This document shows, in pieces, positions 1-7,744 of a stretch of DNA of 64,000 nt. Source of the stretch: Arthrobacter sp. Leaf137. GTDB lineage: Bacteria; Actinomycetota; Actinomycetes; Actinomycetales; Micrococcaceae. The notes beneath the pieces were generated by a model. That model saw nothing but the letters and a program-made list of their open reading frames with translations. It did not search any database and was not told the DNA's origin. Made by a program: the position numbers and the translations under genes. The stretch covers positions 1,786 through 65,785 of the forward strand of contig NZ_LMOI01000018.1 in the NCBI RefSeq assembly GCF_001423525.1, in the 5' to 3' direction. The stretch's first letter is position 1. The number at the start of each line of letters is the position of its first letter.

Positions 1-98
1 CCGACGGCATCGACCACGTCAAAACCGACAGCCAAGACGCCGCCACCGACGTCAAAGACCGCGCCACCAACGCCAAAGACACCATCCAAAACACCTAG
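1..98 (+). CDS. C-terminal fragment of a small Asp/Lys/Ala-rich protein
   Basis: The reading frame is open from the window edge to a TAG at 96-98 and encodes about 31 residues dominated by Asp, Lys, Ala, Thr and Asn (for example HVKTDSQDAATDVKDRA). This amphipathic, low-complexity composition recalls CsbD/LEA-like stress proteins, but too little is present to name a family. The 5' end lies outside the window. Confidence 0.5.
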   Translation, partial: DGIDHVKTDSQDAATDVKDRATNAKDTIQNT

Positions 99-192
99 GC
101 AGGCGCAAAACCAGTAACAGAACGCCGGGGCCGTCTTTCCATTTCGGAAGGGCGGCCCTGGCATCTCCATCCGCTACAGCAAAGGAACTGCC

Positions 193-303
193 ATGAAGAA
201 GTTGCTCTTCGCCTTATTGCCCGCCATCATCGGGCGCATCCTGCGGGCCAGGAAAGCCCGGCAAACGGGCGCCGGCCAGGTCCCGCCGAGGAACCGGTAC
301 TGA
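193..303 (+). CDS. 36-residue basic small protein, possible membrane peptide
   Basis: A short ATG frame preceded by AAAGGA at 181-186, a good Shine-Dalgarno at normal spacing. The product starts MKKLLFALLPAIIGRIL, a hydrophobic helix after two lysines, then a basic tail rich in Arg, Gln and Pro. It could be a single-pass membrane microprotein or an uncleaved signal-anchor peptide. A GC-rich imperfect hairpin lies just upstream at about 131-156. No function is assigned; coding status rests on the ribosome binding site and the N-terminal pattern. Confidence 0.5.
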   Translation: MKKLLFALLPAIIGRILRARKARQTGAGQVPPRNRY

Positions 304-331
304 CTACAACAGGCCGTAGGGAAGGGTGCGC

Positions 332-1090
332 CTAGCGCTTGCCCTTCTTGCGGGAGCCCTTGCCCCTGCCCTTGTCCGGGTTGGGGGCATACCTCTGGGC
401 CACCTTGGGTGCGGACTTCTTGGCGCCGGAACCGCCGCGGCGGTCGGGTTTCGGGGCCTTCTTTTCCTTGACTGGCTGCGCGGAGGGCTGCCGTGAACTC
501 TGTGCCGTCCGGCCGCGGACGATGCCGATGAACTCTTCCAGGACCTCGTCGGTGCTGTCCGTGGCCCACACCAGGGCGATTTCAGTGCCGGGCGCATCGG
601 TGGCGCGGCGGGCCACGGTGTCCTTGACGTTGAAGTGGCGGGCCACGGACATGGGCAGGATCACCAGGCCGGCGCCGGAGGCCACCACCTGCAGGGCCGG
701 CTCGGGGCCACCCAAAGCCGCCACGTCCAGGAACGATTCCTGGTCCAGATCCGCCAGGGCCACTTCCTCGAACACCGAAATTTCGTGGCCCTTGGGAGCG
801 ACCACCACTGCCTGCTCCTCGTACAGGGGAATGACGCTGAGGCCTTCGCGCCCGATCGGGAGCCGGACGAAAGCCATGTCAGCAGAACCACCGCGGACCG
901 CCTCAGCCGGCCCGCCGCCGTCGTGCATCTCCGCGTGAAGGGGAATGTGCGGCATGCGCTCTTCCCAGCGGCGGATCCATTTGCCCGGCGTCACGCCCGG
1001 AACATACGCGATGCGCAGCTCGCGCGGCGCTTCGGCGGGAATGTCGCCGGCGGAAACGGCGTCGTCTGGGGAGGAGGTTGTGGAGGGCAC
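332..1090 (-). CDS. LysR substrate-binding domain protein without HTH, basic C-terminal tail
   Basis: About 252 residues from a GTG at 1090. The core (LRIAYVPGVTPGKWIRRWEE through GAGLVILPMSVARHF) matches the periplasmic-binding-like effector domain of LysR regulators. The usual N-terminal winged helix is absent: fewer than 30 disordered residues precede the effector domain. Instead the C-terminus is a roughly 45-residue Lys/Arg/Gly tail ending KGSRKKGKR. An ATG at 1129 is an alternative start, but it would share the CATG of the divergent DUF5997 gene. The tail could bind nucleic acid non-specifically; that is inference. Confidence 0.75.
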   Translation of the reverse strand: MPSTTSSPDDAVSAGDIPAEAPRELRIAYVPGVTPGKWIRRWEERMPHIPLHAEMHDGGGPAEAVRGGSADMAFVRLPIGREGLSVIPLYEEQAVVVAPKGHEISVFEEVALADLDQESFLDVAALGGPEPALQVVASGAGLVILPMSVARHFNVKDTVARRATDAPGTEIALVWATDSTDEVLEEFIGIVRGRTAQSSRQPSAQPVKEKKAPKPDRRGGSGAKKSAPKVAQRYAPNPDKGRGKGSRKKGKR

Positions 1091-1093
1091 GTC

Positions 1094-1121
1094 TTCACAG
1101 TACCCGCCGCCCGGATACCCT
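1094..1121 (+). promoter_or_regulatory. Probable leaderless promoter of the DUF5997 gene
   Basis: TTCACA at 1094-1099 and TACCCT at 1116-1121 are separated by 16 bp, and the ATG at 1128 follows the -10 by only six bases. No Shine-Dalgarno precedes that ATG. This is the layout of actinobacterial leaderless promoters (TANNNT about 7 nt before the start). Confidence 0.5.
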
Positions 1122-1127
1122 TGAAGC

Positions 1128-1526
1128 ATGACCTCTGCAAACTCCCAGTCCATGAAGCCGGCCACCGTTGCCAAGAAACTTGGCATCTACCTGCCCGCAA
1201 CACCGCAGGAGTTCCAGGATTCGACCATCACCCGCGAGGAATTCGCCGAACTCCAGGCGAACCCGCCGGAGTGGCTCGCCGAGTTGCGCCGCAACGGTCC
1301 GCACCCCCGCCCCGTGGTGGCGCAGAAGCTGAACGTCTCCATCAGCGGCCTGGCCCGCGGCGGCGTCGAGGATGCGCTGACGACGGCGGAGATCACCGCT
1401 CTGCTGCAGGCCCCGCCGCAGTGGCTGGTCACGGAGCGCTCCACCCACGCAGCAGTCCGCGCGGAGGCGCAGCGGGTGAAGGACGAGGCCGCAAAGAAGG
1501 AAGCCAAGCGGGCCCGCGCCAACTGA
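1128..1526 (+). CDS. DUF5997 family protein
   Basis: 132 residues, mainly helical, with a Lys/Ala-rich C-terminal helix (VKDEAAKKEAKRARAN). The N-terminal block MKPATVAKKLGIYLPATPQEFQ and the segment PPEWLAELRRNGPHPRPVVAQKLNVSISGLARGG resemble the DUF5997 family of actinobacteria as I recall it. The VAKKLNVS-like stretch may be a small HTH-type fold, but function is unknown. It is divergent from the HTH-less LysR domain gene, and the pairing suggests a joint role. Transcription ends at the strong hairpin at 1547-1603. Confidence 0.75.
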   Translation: MTSANSQSMKPATVAKKLGIYLPATPQEFQDSTITREEFAELQANPPEWLAELRRNGPHPRPVVAQKLNVSISGLARGGVEDALTTAEITALLQAPPQWLVTERSTHAAVRAEAQRVKDEAAKKEAKRARAN

Positions 1527-1546
1527 CGCCACCGCTCCATGCCAAT

Positions 1547-1603
1547 CAGAAGCTTGACCGCAGATCCGAACCCTGAAGGCCCGGATCTGCGGACAGGCTT
1601 CTG
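1547..1603. terminator. Long bidirectional terminator hairpin
   Basis: CAGAAGC at 1547-1553 pairs with GCTTCTG at 1597-1603. Inside it CCGCAGATCCG (1558-1568) pairs perfectly with CGGATCTGCGG (1582-1592). It lies between two convergent genes and is followed by TTGTG. Confidence 0.75.
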
Positions 1604-1635
1604 TTGTGTCCGGCCTGCTACCCCTTTAGGGCGGC

Positions 1636-2016
1636 TCAGTCCTGGTGCAGCTGGATGTAGTTGCCGCAGCCGTCGTCGAAGACGGCACTGATGCCGGACG
1701 GGTCCTCGGCCGGCGGGCTCTTAAAGCTGACGCCCGCGGCCACCAGGCGGTCGTATTCCGCCTGGACATCCGGTACGCCAAAGACGATGGCCGGAAGCCC
1801 TGCCTCATGGACCGCGTTCATGTAGTCCGCCCCGATGGGGTTGTCGCTGGGCTCCAGGAGGAGTCCTGCTGAGTTGTCCGAGGCGCCCGGGTCCTTGATG
1901 ATGTACAGGTTGTACTCCGGCATGGCCATGAGGGTGTCGAAGCCCAGTGTGCCGGTGTAAAAGGCGTGGGCGGTGGCAGGGTCCTTCACGTGGATGCTGC
2001 ACATTTTGATTCGCAT
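1636..2016 (-). CDS. VOC family (glyoxalase/dioxygenase-fold) protein
   Basis: 126 residues from ATG 2016; an ATG three codons upstream is possible. The paired beta-alpha-beta-beta-beta modules of the vicinal oxygen chelate superfamily are visible: RIKMCSIHVKDPATAHAFYTGTLGFDTLM at the start and the closing DDGCGNYIQLHQD. The first histidine (SIHVKD) and the C-terminal glutamine occupy usual metal-ligand positions, although the last is often Glu. Substrate cannot be told. A strong terminator is shared with the convergent DUF5997 gene. Confidence 0.8.
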   Translation of the reverse strand: MRIKMCSIHVKDPATAHAFYTGTLGFDTLMAMPEYNLYIIKDPGASDNSAGLLLEPSDNPIGADYMNAVHEAGLPAIVFGVPDVQAEYDRLVAAGVSFKSPPAEDPSGISAVFDDGCGNYIQLHQD

Positions 2017-2043
2017 GGACCCCAACTTACCCTCGCCCGGCGC

Positions 2044-2526
2044 CTAGCTGACAAGGATCTGGGTTGCGGATTCTTTGAGCTTTCCGTTGGCCCATTTCAT
2101 TTGCCGGAGGTTCTGGGCGTGGCAGCGCTGGGCGACCTCCAGCAGGTCCATGTGTTTGATGCCCTGGGCCGCCTGCGCCACGAGTTCCCAGTCCGCGGAG
2201 ACGCCGCAGGCCTTGATGTAGGCCTCCCGGAGGTCGCGCAGGAGCAGCAGACCCGCCTCGGCGTCACGGCCCACCAGTTCGCTGCCCTTCTCGCGGATCT
2301 TCTCGAGGAGCGTGTTTTCGCCCTTGGGTTCGGGATCCAGTTCCCGGCCGTAGCGGCCAGCGATGGCGGCGATCTCGCGGACGTGCTGCTGGGACCATTT
2401 CGCCAGGTCGCGGGCCAGGTGGTAAATCTCGTGGTCCACTTTGTGCCGCTCCGAGACGCGCAAAAGGTGTTGGGCGAGGTCGTCCTCGTCCCGGTGCAGC
2501 TGTTCCAGTACCAGTCCGAGCTTCAC
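2044..2526 (-). CDS. Small all-helical protein coupled to a molybdopterin oxidoreductase
   Basis: 160 residues, strongly helical and charged, with His residues spread in heptad-like patterns (LVLEQLHRDEDDLAQHLLRV, VDHEIYHLARDLAKW). The four-helix-bundle look recalls hemerythrin or ferritin-like folds, but no full metal motif is clear. Its ATG overlaps the stop of the upstream oxidoreductase by 4 bp (2523-2526), so the two are translationally coupled. A role as maturation chaperone or partner subunit is inference from that coupling. Confidence 0.7.
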   Translation of the reverse strand: MKLGLVLEQLHRDEDDLAQHLLRVSERHKVDHEIYHLARDLAKWSQQHVREIAAIAGRYGRELDPEPKGENTLLEKIREKGSELVGRDAEAGLLLLRDLREAYIKACGVSADWELVAQAAQGIKHMDLLEVAQRCHAQNLRQMKWANGKLKESATQILVS

Positions 2527-5039
2527 AGCTGTGCCTCCCTTTCGTCTGTGCCACTGCCGCCGTTGCCGTCCGCGGGGCCGTGAGTGCCTTGCCCTGGGAT
2601 TTCCTCGTCGGCCAGGGCGGACGGAATGCCCCTGGTCCGGGCCTCTGCCGGGAAATCGCCGGCGGGGGCGGAGGCTGTGTTGGTGGGTGCAGGGGCAGGT
2701 CCGTCACCGGACCGCACTTTGGAAATCCGGGCAGCCGCGGTCTTGAAGATGGGCTGCTTGGAGGCGGCGTCCCATTCTGTGATGGTCAGTTCGTTGGCGG
2801 CGCGTCCTGCGCCGTCAGGCTCGTGCCGGCCCGGCGTATCCCAGTAGCCGTAGTGGAAGGGCAGGAACACCACGCCGTCCCGGATGCCGCCGATCCGTAC
2901 CTTCGCCTGCACGGACCCGCGCGGGGTGGCCACCTCCGCAAGGTCCCCTTCGGCAAAGCCGTACGTGCCGGCGTCGTGCGCGGACACCTCAACCCAGACG
3001 TCCGGCGCCGCTGCCTGGAGTTCCGGCGCCCGCGCCGTCTTGGTCCGGGTGTGGAAATGGAACAGGGTGCGGCCGGTGATCAGCTGCAGCGGGAACTCCT
3101 GGCTGGGGAGCTCGTGCGGCGGCACGTATTCGGCGGCTTTGATGATGGCGCGGCCCTCAGGGTTCAGGGCCTTGTACTCGGTGGGGTCCACGGGGGCGCC
3201 GGTGATGAGATCCCGGCCGTAGGTCTCGCAGTACTCCGGGTGTGCCCAGAACTTCCCGTCAGCGTAAATGCGTTCGGTGCCGTCCGGGTTTTCCTCGTTG
3301 CACGGCCACTGGATGCCTGAGCCGCCGCGCAGCTTGCCATAGGTGATGCCGGTGTAGTCGCACGGACGCCCGCGGGTACACTCCTTCCAGGCCTCGAACG
3401 CCGACTCGGGACTGTCCCACTTGACCAGGGGCTCGCCGTCCTTGTCCTTCAGCCCCATCCGGTGGGCGTAGTCGATGAAGATATCCAGGTCCGGGCGGGC
3501 CTCCCCCGGCGGGTCCACGGCCTTCTCGGACAGGTGCACGGTGCGGTCCGCATTGGTAAACGTCCCGGTCTTTTCACCCCACGTGGCGGCGGGGAGCACC
3601 ACGTCGGCCAGTTGGGCCGTCTCCGTCAGGAAGATGTCCTGCACCACCAGGAAAAGCCGGTCCTGCGCCAGGATGGAGCGGATCCGCCGCAGCTCCGGGA
3701 GTGACACGGCAGGGTTGGTGCCGCTGACCCACAGCATCCGGATGGAGCCATCCTCCGCGTAGCGCATCATCTGCATCAGGTGGGTGGGCGGGGAATAGTG
3801 CGGGATGGACATGGGGTCCACGTTCCATACGCGCGCCAGATCCTTGATGTGGGCATCGTTGGACCAGTTGCGGAACGCTGCCAGGTCGCCGTCAGCCCCG
3901 CATTCGCGGGTGTTCTCGGCCGTCGGCTGGCCGTTCATCTGCAGGATCCCGCACCCCGGCTTGCCCAGCATGCCGCGGATGATGTTGATGTTGTTTACCT
4001 GGACGGCGGCGGCGGTGCCCTGGTTGGACTGGTAGAAGCCCTGCAGCACGGTGGACAGGAGCCGCTCCGCGTGGCCAAGGATCTGCGCCGCTTCCTCGAT
4101 CTTTCCGGCCGGAACACCCGTAATTTCGGCAGCAAGGGCCGGCGGGTACTTTGCCGCCTCCTTCTCCAGGTCCTGGAAACCCACCGTGTGCGCCTGGATA
4201 TAGTCCTGGTCCACCCAGCCGTTGGCGATGATGTGGTGGAGGATGGCGTTCATGAGGGCCACGTTGGTGCCGGGCCGGGGCGCCAGGTGCACCGTTGCGG
4301 CCCGGGCAACTTCGGTGAGGCGCGGGTCCACGCAGATGATTTTTGGTGGGTTAGGCCCGGCCAGCCGGTCCAGCATCCGGGTCCAGAGGACGGTCTGCGT
4401 TTCAGCCACGTTGTGGCCGTAGAGGGCGATGACATCCGCGTGGTCCACGTCCGTGTACGAGCCCGGCTGGCCGTCGCAGCCGAAGGATTCCTTCAGCGCT
4501 TCCGCCGCAGTGGCGGTGCAGAGCCGCGTGTTGCCGTCCACGTGGTTGGTCCCGATCCCCCCGTGCGCAATGGTCCCCAGGGTGTAGTACTCCTCGGCGA
4601 ACAGCTGGCCCGTGGTGTAGAAGCCAAGGGCGCTGGGGCCCTGCTCCGCCAGCAGCGCCTTGGACCGGGCCACCACGCGGTCCATGGCGGTTTCCCAGTC
4701 CGTCTCCACGAGTTTTCCGCCTTCCCGGATTAACGGCCGGGTCAGCCTGTCCGGGGACGAGTTCGCCTGCCAGCCGTACAGGTCCTTGGGACCGAGGCGG
4801 CCGTGGTTCACGCGGTCGGAGGCGCGCCCTCGTACGCCCACCATCCGGTTGTCCTTGACGGCGATGTCCATGGCGTCGCCGTTCGAATGAAGGATGGAGG
4901 CGGTCTGGACCCAGCAGTCCACGGATTCCGCGTCCACTCCCTCGGCCAAATGCGTGTCCACCCGCACCGGCCACGTTTCGCCGCTGCCGTACGGAGTCCT
5001 GGTACCCCACGGTTCCGCGATCCGGTCAATCCGACCCAT
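2523..5039 (-). CDS. Molybdopterin oxidoreductase (NasA/formate dehydrogenase-like) lacking the N-terminal [4Fe-4S] cysteines
   Basis: 838 residues of the DMSO reductase superfamily. The candidate Mo ligand is Cys174 in NTRLCTATAAEAL, the arrangement seen in NasA/NapA-type nitrate reductases. The dinucleotide-binding C-terminal domain is present (PLQLITGRTLFHFHTRTKT, PFHYGYWDTPGRHEPDGAG). The N-terminal region that normally carries Cx2Cx3C plus RLCPKG keeps only one cysteine (C42) and reads RLGPKDL at 81-87, so the usual cluster cannot form in standard fashion. The C-terminal 60 residues are low-complexity. Substrate is unknown; nitrate, formate or another oxo-compound are possible. It is first in a two-gene operon. 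Confidence 0.85.
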   Translation of the reverse strand: MGRIDRIAEPWGTRTPYGSGETWPVRVDTHLAEGVDAESVDCWVQTASILHSNGDAMDIAVKDNRMVGVRGRASDRVNHGRLGPKDLYGWQANSSPDRLTRPLIREGGKLVETDWETAMDRVVARSKALLAEQGPSALGFYTTGQLFAEEYYTLGTIAHGGIGTNHVDGNTRLCTATAAEALKESFGCDGQPGSYTDVDHADVIALYGHNVAETQTVLWTRMLDRLAGPNPPKIICVDPRLTEVARAATVHLAPRPGTNVALMNAILHHIIANGWVDQDYIQAHTVGFQDLEKEAAKYPPALAAEITGVPAGKIEEAAQILGHAERLLSTVLQGFYQSNQGTAAAVQVNNINIIRGMLGKPGCGILQMNGQPTAENTRECGADGDLAAFRNWSNDAHIKDLARVWNVDPMSIPHYSPPTHLMQMMRYAEDGSIRMLWVSGTNPAVSLPELRRIRSILAQDRLFLVVQDIFLTETAQLADVVLPAATWGEKTGTFTNADRTVHLSEKAVDPPGEARPDLDIFIDYAHRMGLKDKDGEPLVKWDSPESAFEAWKECTRGRPCDYTGITYGKLRGGSGIQWPCNEENPDGTERIYADGKFWAHPEYCETYGRDLITGAPVDPTEYKALNPEGRAIIKAAEYVPPHELPSQEFPLQLITGRTLFHFHTRTKTARAPELQAAAPDVWVEVSAHDAGTYGFAEGDLAEVATPRGSVQAKVRIGGIRDGVVFLPFHYGYWDTPGRHEPDGAGRAANELTITEWDAASKQPIFKTAAARISKVRSGDGPAPAPTNTASAPAGDFPAEARTRGIPSALADEEIPGQGTHGPADGNGGSGTDEREAQL

Positions 5040-5075
5040 CGGTTCATCTCCCGTCCCAAAGCACCCGGCACCCCC

Positions 5076-5100
5076 GGGTGCGCATCAAGCGTGCGCACCC
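5076..5100. repeat. Perfect 9-bp inverted repeat upstream of the molybdoenzyme gene
   Basis: GGGTGCGCA (5076-5084) and TGCGCACCC (5092-5100) flank a 7-base spacer, 37 bp upstream of the oxidoreductase ATG in the 224-bp divergent gap. It may be an operator or a hairpin in the 5' leader. The rest of the gap shows no other clear element. Confidence 0.5.
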
Positions 5101-5263
5101 GTGCCGTGCCCAGGCGCCGCACCTGCAGTACACGGGAAAAGTACCCTTTCGCATGGCGGCAAAACGCCCACACGACGCCGGCATTGACCACGCTGCCGGA
5201 ACAGGGTGCAATGGAATGACCAGCCCGGGATTCCGCGGCCCGGGCGCACGCGGGAGGTGCCAG

Positions 5264-5911
5264 GTGGCAGCCGTGACGGAAGGACTTGTGCAGGGACTCG
5301 TCGAGGGTGCCTGGGCGCTGGTGCTGTGCGGGCCGGTGCTGGTGGCCAGCGTTGCCGCCACGGTTTTCGTGGTGCGGCGCAGGAGCCTCTTGGCGTCCGA
5401 CGGCGGCGGGCAGCGTTCGGACCAGCTGTTCTGGGACCTTTTCCTTGGCTCGTGCGTGGCCGTTCCCGCGTTGCTGATCCCTACGCTGATTTCCCCATTG
5501 ACCGGCCTGTTCCTGGCCGGTGCCGCGGTGGCAGCGGGCATCGGTGTGTACCGTTGGGCGCCGCGCTACCTGGCCGGGCGCTCACGCCGTCGCGATGATC
5601 TTGCCCGGGAGGCAGCGCACCAGGCTGCCCGCGCCCGGCACGATGAGCTGATGGCACGGTGGAGCCGGTACGAGCTGGATCCTGCGTGCAGCATCGACTA
5701 CCCGGCCCTGACCGATGTCCGCCTTCCCGAAACGTCAGCGCTCATCAAGGCCATGCGGGCGGCGGAACAGCTTCGGAGCGATCCCGGCCACGGCAGCGTC
5801 CCCGGTGGAGGGAACGAGTATCCCGACGCCGTCACCAGCCTGGCTGCCTCCCTCGCCGACGCCGAGCGGGCGGCGGGCATTCCCTCCGGCAAGGCCCGGC
5901 AGCCAGGTTAA
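5264..5911 (+). CDS. Uncharacterised membrane protein with cytoplasmic tail
   Basis: 215 residues from GTG 5264, chosen because GGGAGG at 5252-5257 sits at proper spacing. ATG 5216 and GTG 5078 are in-frame alternatives with poorer upstream sites. Two or three hydrophobic segments follow (AWALVLCGPVLVASVAATVFVV; FLGSCVAVPALLIPTLISPLTGLFLAGAAV read in parts), then an RSRRR basic patch and a soluble helical tail with DELMARWSRYELDP. The tail pattern occurs in actinobacterial membrane proteins of unknown role. It is divergent from the molybdoenzyme and followed by two other small unknown genes. Confidence 0.7.
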   Translation: MAAVTEGLVQGLVEGAWALVLCGPVLVASVAATVFVVRRRSLLASDGGGQRSDQLFWDLFLGSCVAVPALLIPTLISPLTGLFLAGAAVAAGIGVYRWAPRYLAGRSRRRDDLAREAAHQAARARHDELMARWSRYELDPACSIDYPALTDVRLPETSALIKAMRAAEQLRSDPGHGSVPGGGNEYPDAVTSLAASLADAERAAGIPSGKARQPG

Positions 5912-5965
5912 GTGGTGTGTCGGGAGCGGTGGAGCGCCCGCCGCCGGCGGGGATAGCATCCCAGA

Positions 5966-6568
5966 ATGAAGCCAGAGGAAATACCAGCCCGCGACCAGTA
6001 CGGCCGGCTGCTGGAGGACCGCGGGGTCTGGCGGCAGGCCACCACCCTTGACGCTGCCGGTGAGCTGACCGCGCGCTGGCTGGAGGGTGGAAGTTCCTAC
6101 CAGCCCGGGCACTTCGCGGCAGGCTACGACGACGAAACCAACCCGATCGCCGCCGCATTGGCGGAGCTGAACCGGAACGGGCTGTTCACGAAGGAATCCC
6201 AGCCCGGCATCCTGGACGGCGCGGCAGCGCAACGGCAGTACGTCACCGGATTCTGCAGCGCCGCGACGGCCGGCGATCTGCTGGCACTGTCCACCCGCAC
6301 GGAGCTTGTGACCGTTGCCCACGCCCCGGGTGAGGCCAGCAGTGCTGCCATACCCGTCACCCTGGATGGGACGGAAGTGGTGACGGTCCTCGGGTCCAGC
6401 GAGAACCCGGTGGATGAGGAGCAGATCAAGGCCTGGTCCGACGAAACCAACGATTCCCTGGCCCTGCTGCTGGCTGATTCCTGGTACGTGGAAATCCTGG
6501 ACCCGGTGTGGGGCCGCAACGACGTCCTCCTGCCAGCGGTGCTGGGTGCACTGACGGGGCGGGAGTAG
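5966..6568 (+). CDS. DUF6919-like protein
   Basis: 200 residues, soluble. WRQATTLDAAGELTARWLEG, the short SYQPGH and ESQPG motifs, then QRQYVTGFCS fit my recollection of the DUF6919 family found in actinobacteria, often near mobile or accessory genes. Function is unknown. A short ATG frame begins 54 bp after the upstream gene; no strong Shine-Dalgarno is visible, although the start MKPEEIPARDQYG is plausible. Confidence 0.65.
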   Translation: MKPEEIPARDQYGRLLEDRGVWRQATTLDAAGELTARWLEGGSSYQPGHFAAGYDDETNPIAAALAELNRNGLFTKESQPGILDGAAAQRQYVTGFCSAATAGDLLALSTRTELVTVAHAPGEASSAAIPVTLDGTEVVTVLGSSENPVDEEQIKAWSDETNDSLALLLADSWYVEILDPVWGRNDVLLPAVLGALTGRE

Positions 6569-6607
6569 CGGGAGATTGCCCCGGCACAGACGAAAGGAGT
6601 TGGTCTC

Positions 6608-7081
6608 GTGAAGGTGGCCGAGGTGACCTTGGGATGTTACCCGCGCGATGACGTCTCGTGGGTGAATGACGGCAAGGTTCGGGAAGGTCTCGCGACGATG
6701 CTGGTCCGCCAGGCTGACGGGACTTTGAAGTCCGCTGGCGAAGTTACCCTGGGCGGCTTGGGTGTTCTGCGTCCTGATGTGGAGGTAGGTGACGAATTCA
6801 TCGTTGAGCTTCGCGCCCGCTTTGACTCGCAGATATTCGACCGCCGGGTGACCTTCATCGCCAGTGGTGACGAGAGCAACGATGTCTTCGTATCGGCAGT
6901 GGGGCCCGGCGCGCACGCTGAGCCAAAGGCCGGCCTGTTCAAGCGGACGCGGTATTCAGGCTTCGAGTTTGGTGTGCTGGTAATGGCCGCCACGACTAAG
7001 CAGGGTACCCGCGTCAGCCGCACGTCGGGCCCGCTCGTTGAGCACGGACCCGGCGATGGGGTAGCCGCTACTACGACTTAG
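6608..7081 (+). CDS. Hypothetical protein, unrecognised
   Basis: 157 residues from a GTG preceded by AAAGGAG at 6593-6599. I do not recognise a family. It looks like a beta-rich soluble domain (AEVTLGCYPRDDVSWVND; VGDEFIVELRARFDSQIFDRRVTFIAS), with a Thr-rich C-terminus ending AATTT. Base composition is slightly less GC-biased at third positions than its neighbours. It ends just before the strong bidirectional terminator at 7132-7164. Confidence 0.6.
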   Translation: MKVAEVTLGCYPRDDVSWVNDGKVREGLATMLVRQADGTLKSAGEVTLGGLGVLRPDVEVGDEFIVELRARFDSQIFDRRVTFIASGDESNDVFVSAVGPGAHAEPKAGLFKRTRYSGFEFGVLVMAATTKQGTRVSRTSGPLVEHGPGDGVAATTT

Positions 7082-7131
7082 CGCTGCTGGCTCTACACCT
7101 TCCAACGGCCCAATTGCAGCCGAAAAGGAAA

Positions 7132-7164
7132 GGTGCGGGGCAGCGCCATCCGCTGCCCCGCACC
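7132..7164. terminator. Bidirectional terminator
   Basis: GGTGCGGGGCAGCG (7132-7145) pairs perfectly with CGCTGCCCCGCACC (7151-7164) around a 5-base loop, between convergent genes. Confidence 0.8.
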
Positions 7165-7183
7165 GTATCCGTACACAGTGGCT

Positions 7184-7666
7184 CTAAAGCTCCACGGTGC
7201 CGCTCTCGCCGACGCTCATGCGGCTGTTCGTCACCTTGGACTTGACCCACTGCAGCACGGTGGCTGCGGTGCCGCCGGGGCTGGTCCAGTACTCTGCAGA
7301 GTCCGAGTCCACCCGGAGCAGGCATACCTCGGGGGTGTCCGGACCGTCCGGGAACCATGCCTCAACAACCTGGTTCCACATTTCGTGGATCTTGGCACGG
7401 TCCGTGACCACCTCTGCGGTCCCGGCGACGGAAACCCACTCAGTGTTCTTGCCGAAGGAGACGTTGACGCGGGAGTCCGCGCGGACGTGCGCAACCTGCG
7501 AGGTGCCGAGCCCGGTGAAGAACCACATATCGCCGTCGTCCTTGACCTCCTGGACGGCCAGCGGCCGGCTGACGAGGGCGCCTTCTTCGTTGATGGTGGT
7601 GACCATTCCGATCTTGGAATCGTTGATGATCTCAGTAACCTTGCTGATGCTCTGTGCGTCAGTCAT
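7184..7666 (-). CDS. General stress protein 26-like, pyridoxamine 5'-phosphate oxidase-fold protein
   Basis: 160 residues of the split-barrel flavin-binding fold. KIGMVTTINEEGALVSRPLAVQ and DGDMWFFTGLGTSQVAHVRADSRVNVSF are the classic strand and loop pattern of B. subtilis YdaG-type general stress proteins. VSVAGTAEVVTDRAKIHEMW follows. Such proteins bind FMN or FAD; the physiological substrate is generally unknown. The gene follows the amine oxidase gene after a gap that contains a 12-bp palindrome, so it may be separately regulated. Confidence 0.85.
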   Translation of the reverse strand: MTDAQSISKVTEIINDSKIGMVTTINEEGALVSRPLAVQEVKDDGDMWFFTGLGTSQVAHVRADSRVNVSFGKNTEWVSVAGTAEVVTDRAKIHEMWNQVVEAWFPDGPDTPEVCLLRVDSDSAEYWTSPGGTAATVLQWVKSKVTNSRMSVGESGTVEL

Positions 7667-7719
7667 GCCTCACCTCGTTCGTCTGGAGTCGGGGACACTC
7701 CCCACCGCCAGCCTATTAG

Positions 7720-7731
7720 TAAGCATGCTTA
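7720..7731. promoter_or_regulatory. 12-bp perfect palindrome upstream of the general stress gene
   Basis: TAAGCATGCTTA lies 54 bp upstream of the start at 7666, in the gap after the amine oxidase. It stands out as AT-rich in a GC-rich setting and could be an operator. The regulator is unknown. Confidence 0.35.
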
Positions 7732-7744
7732 TTTGCCAGCGCAG

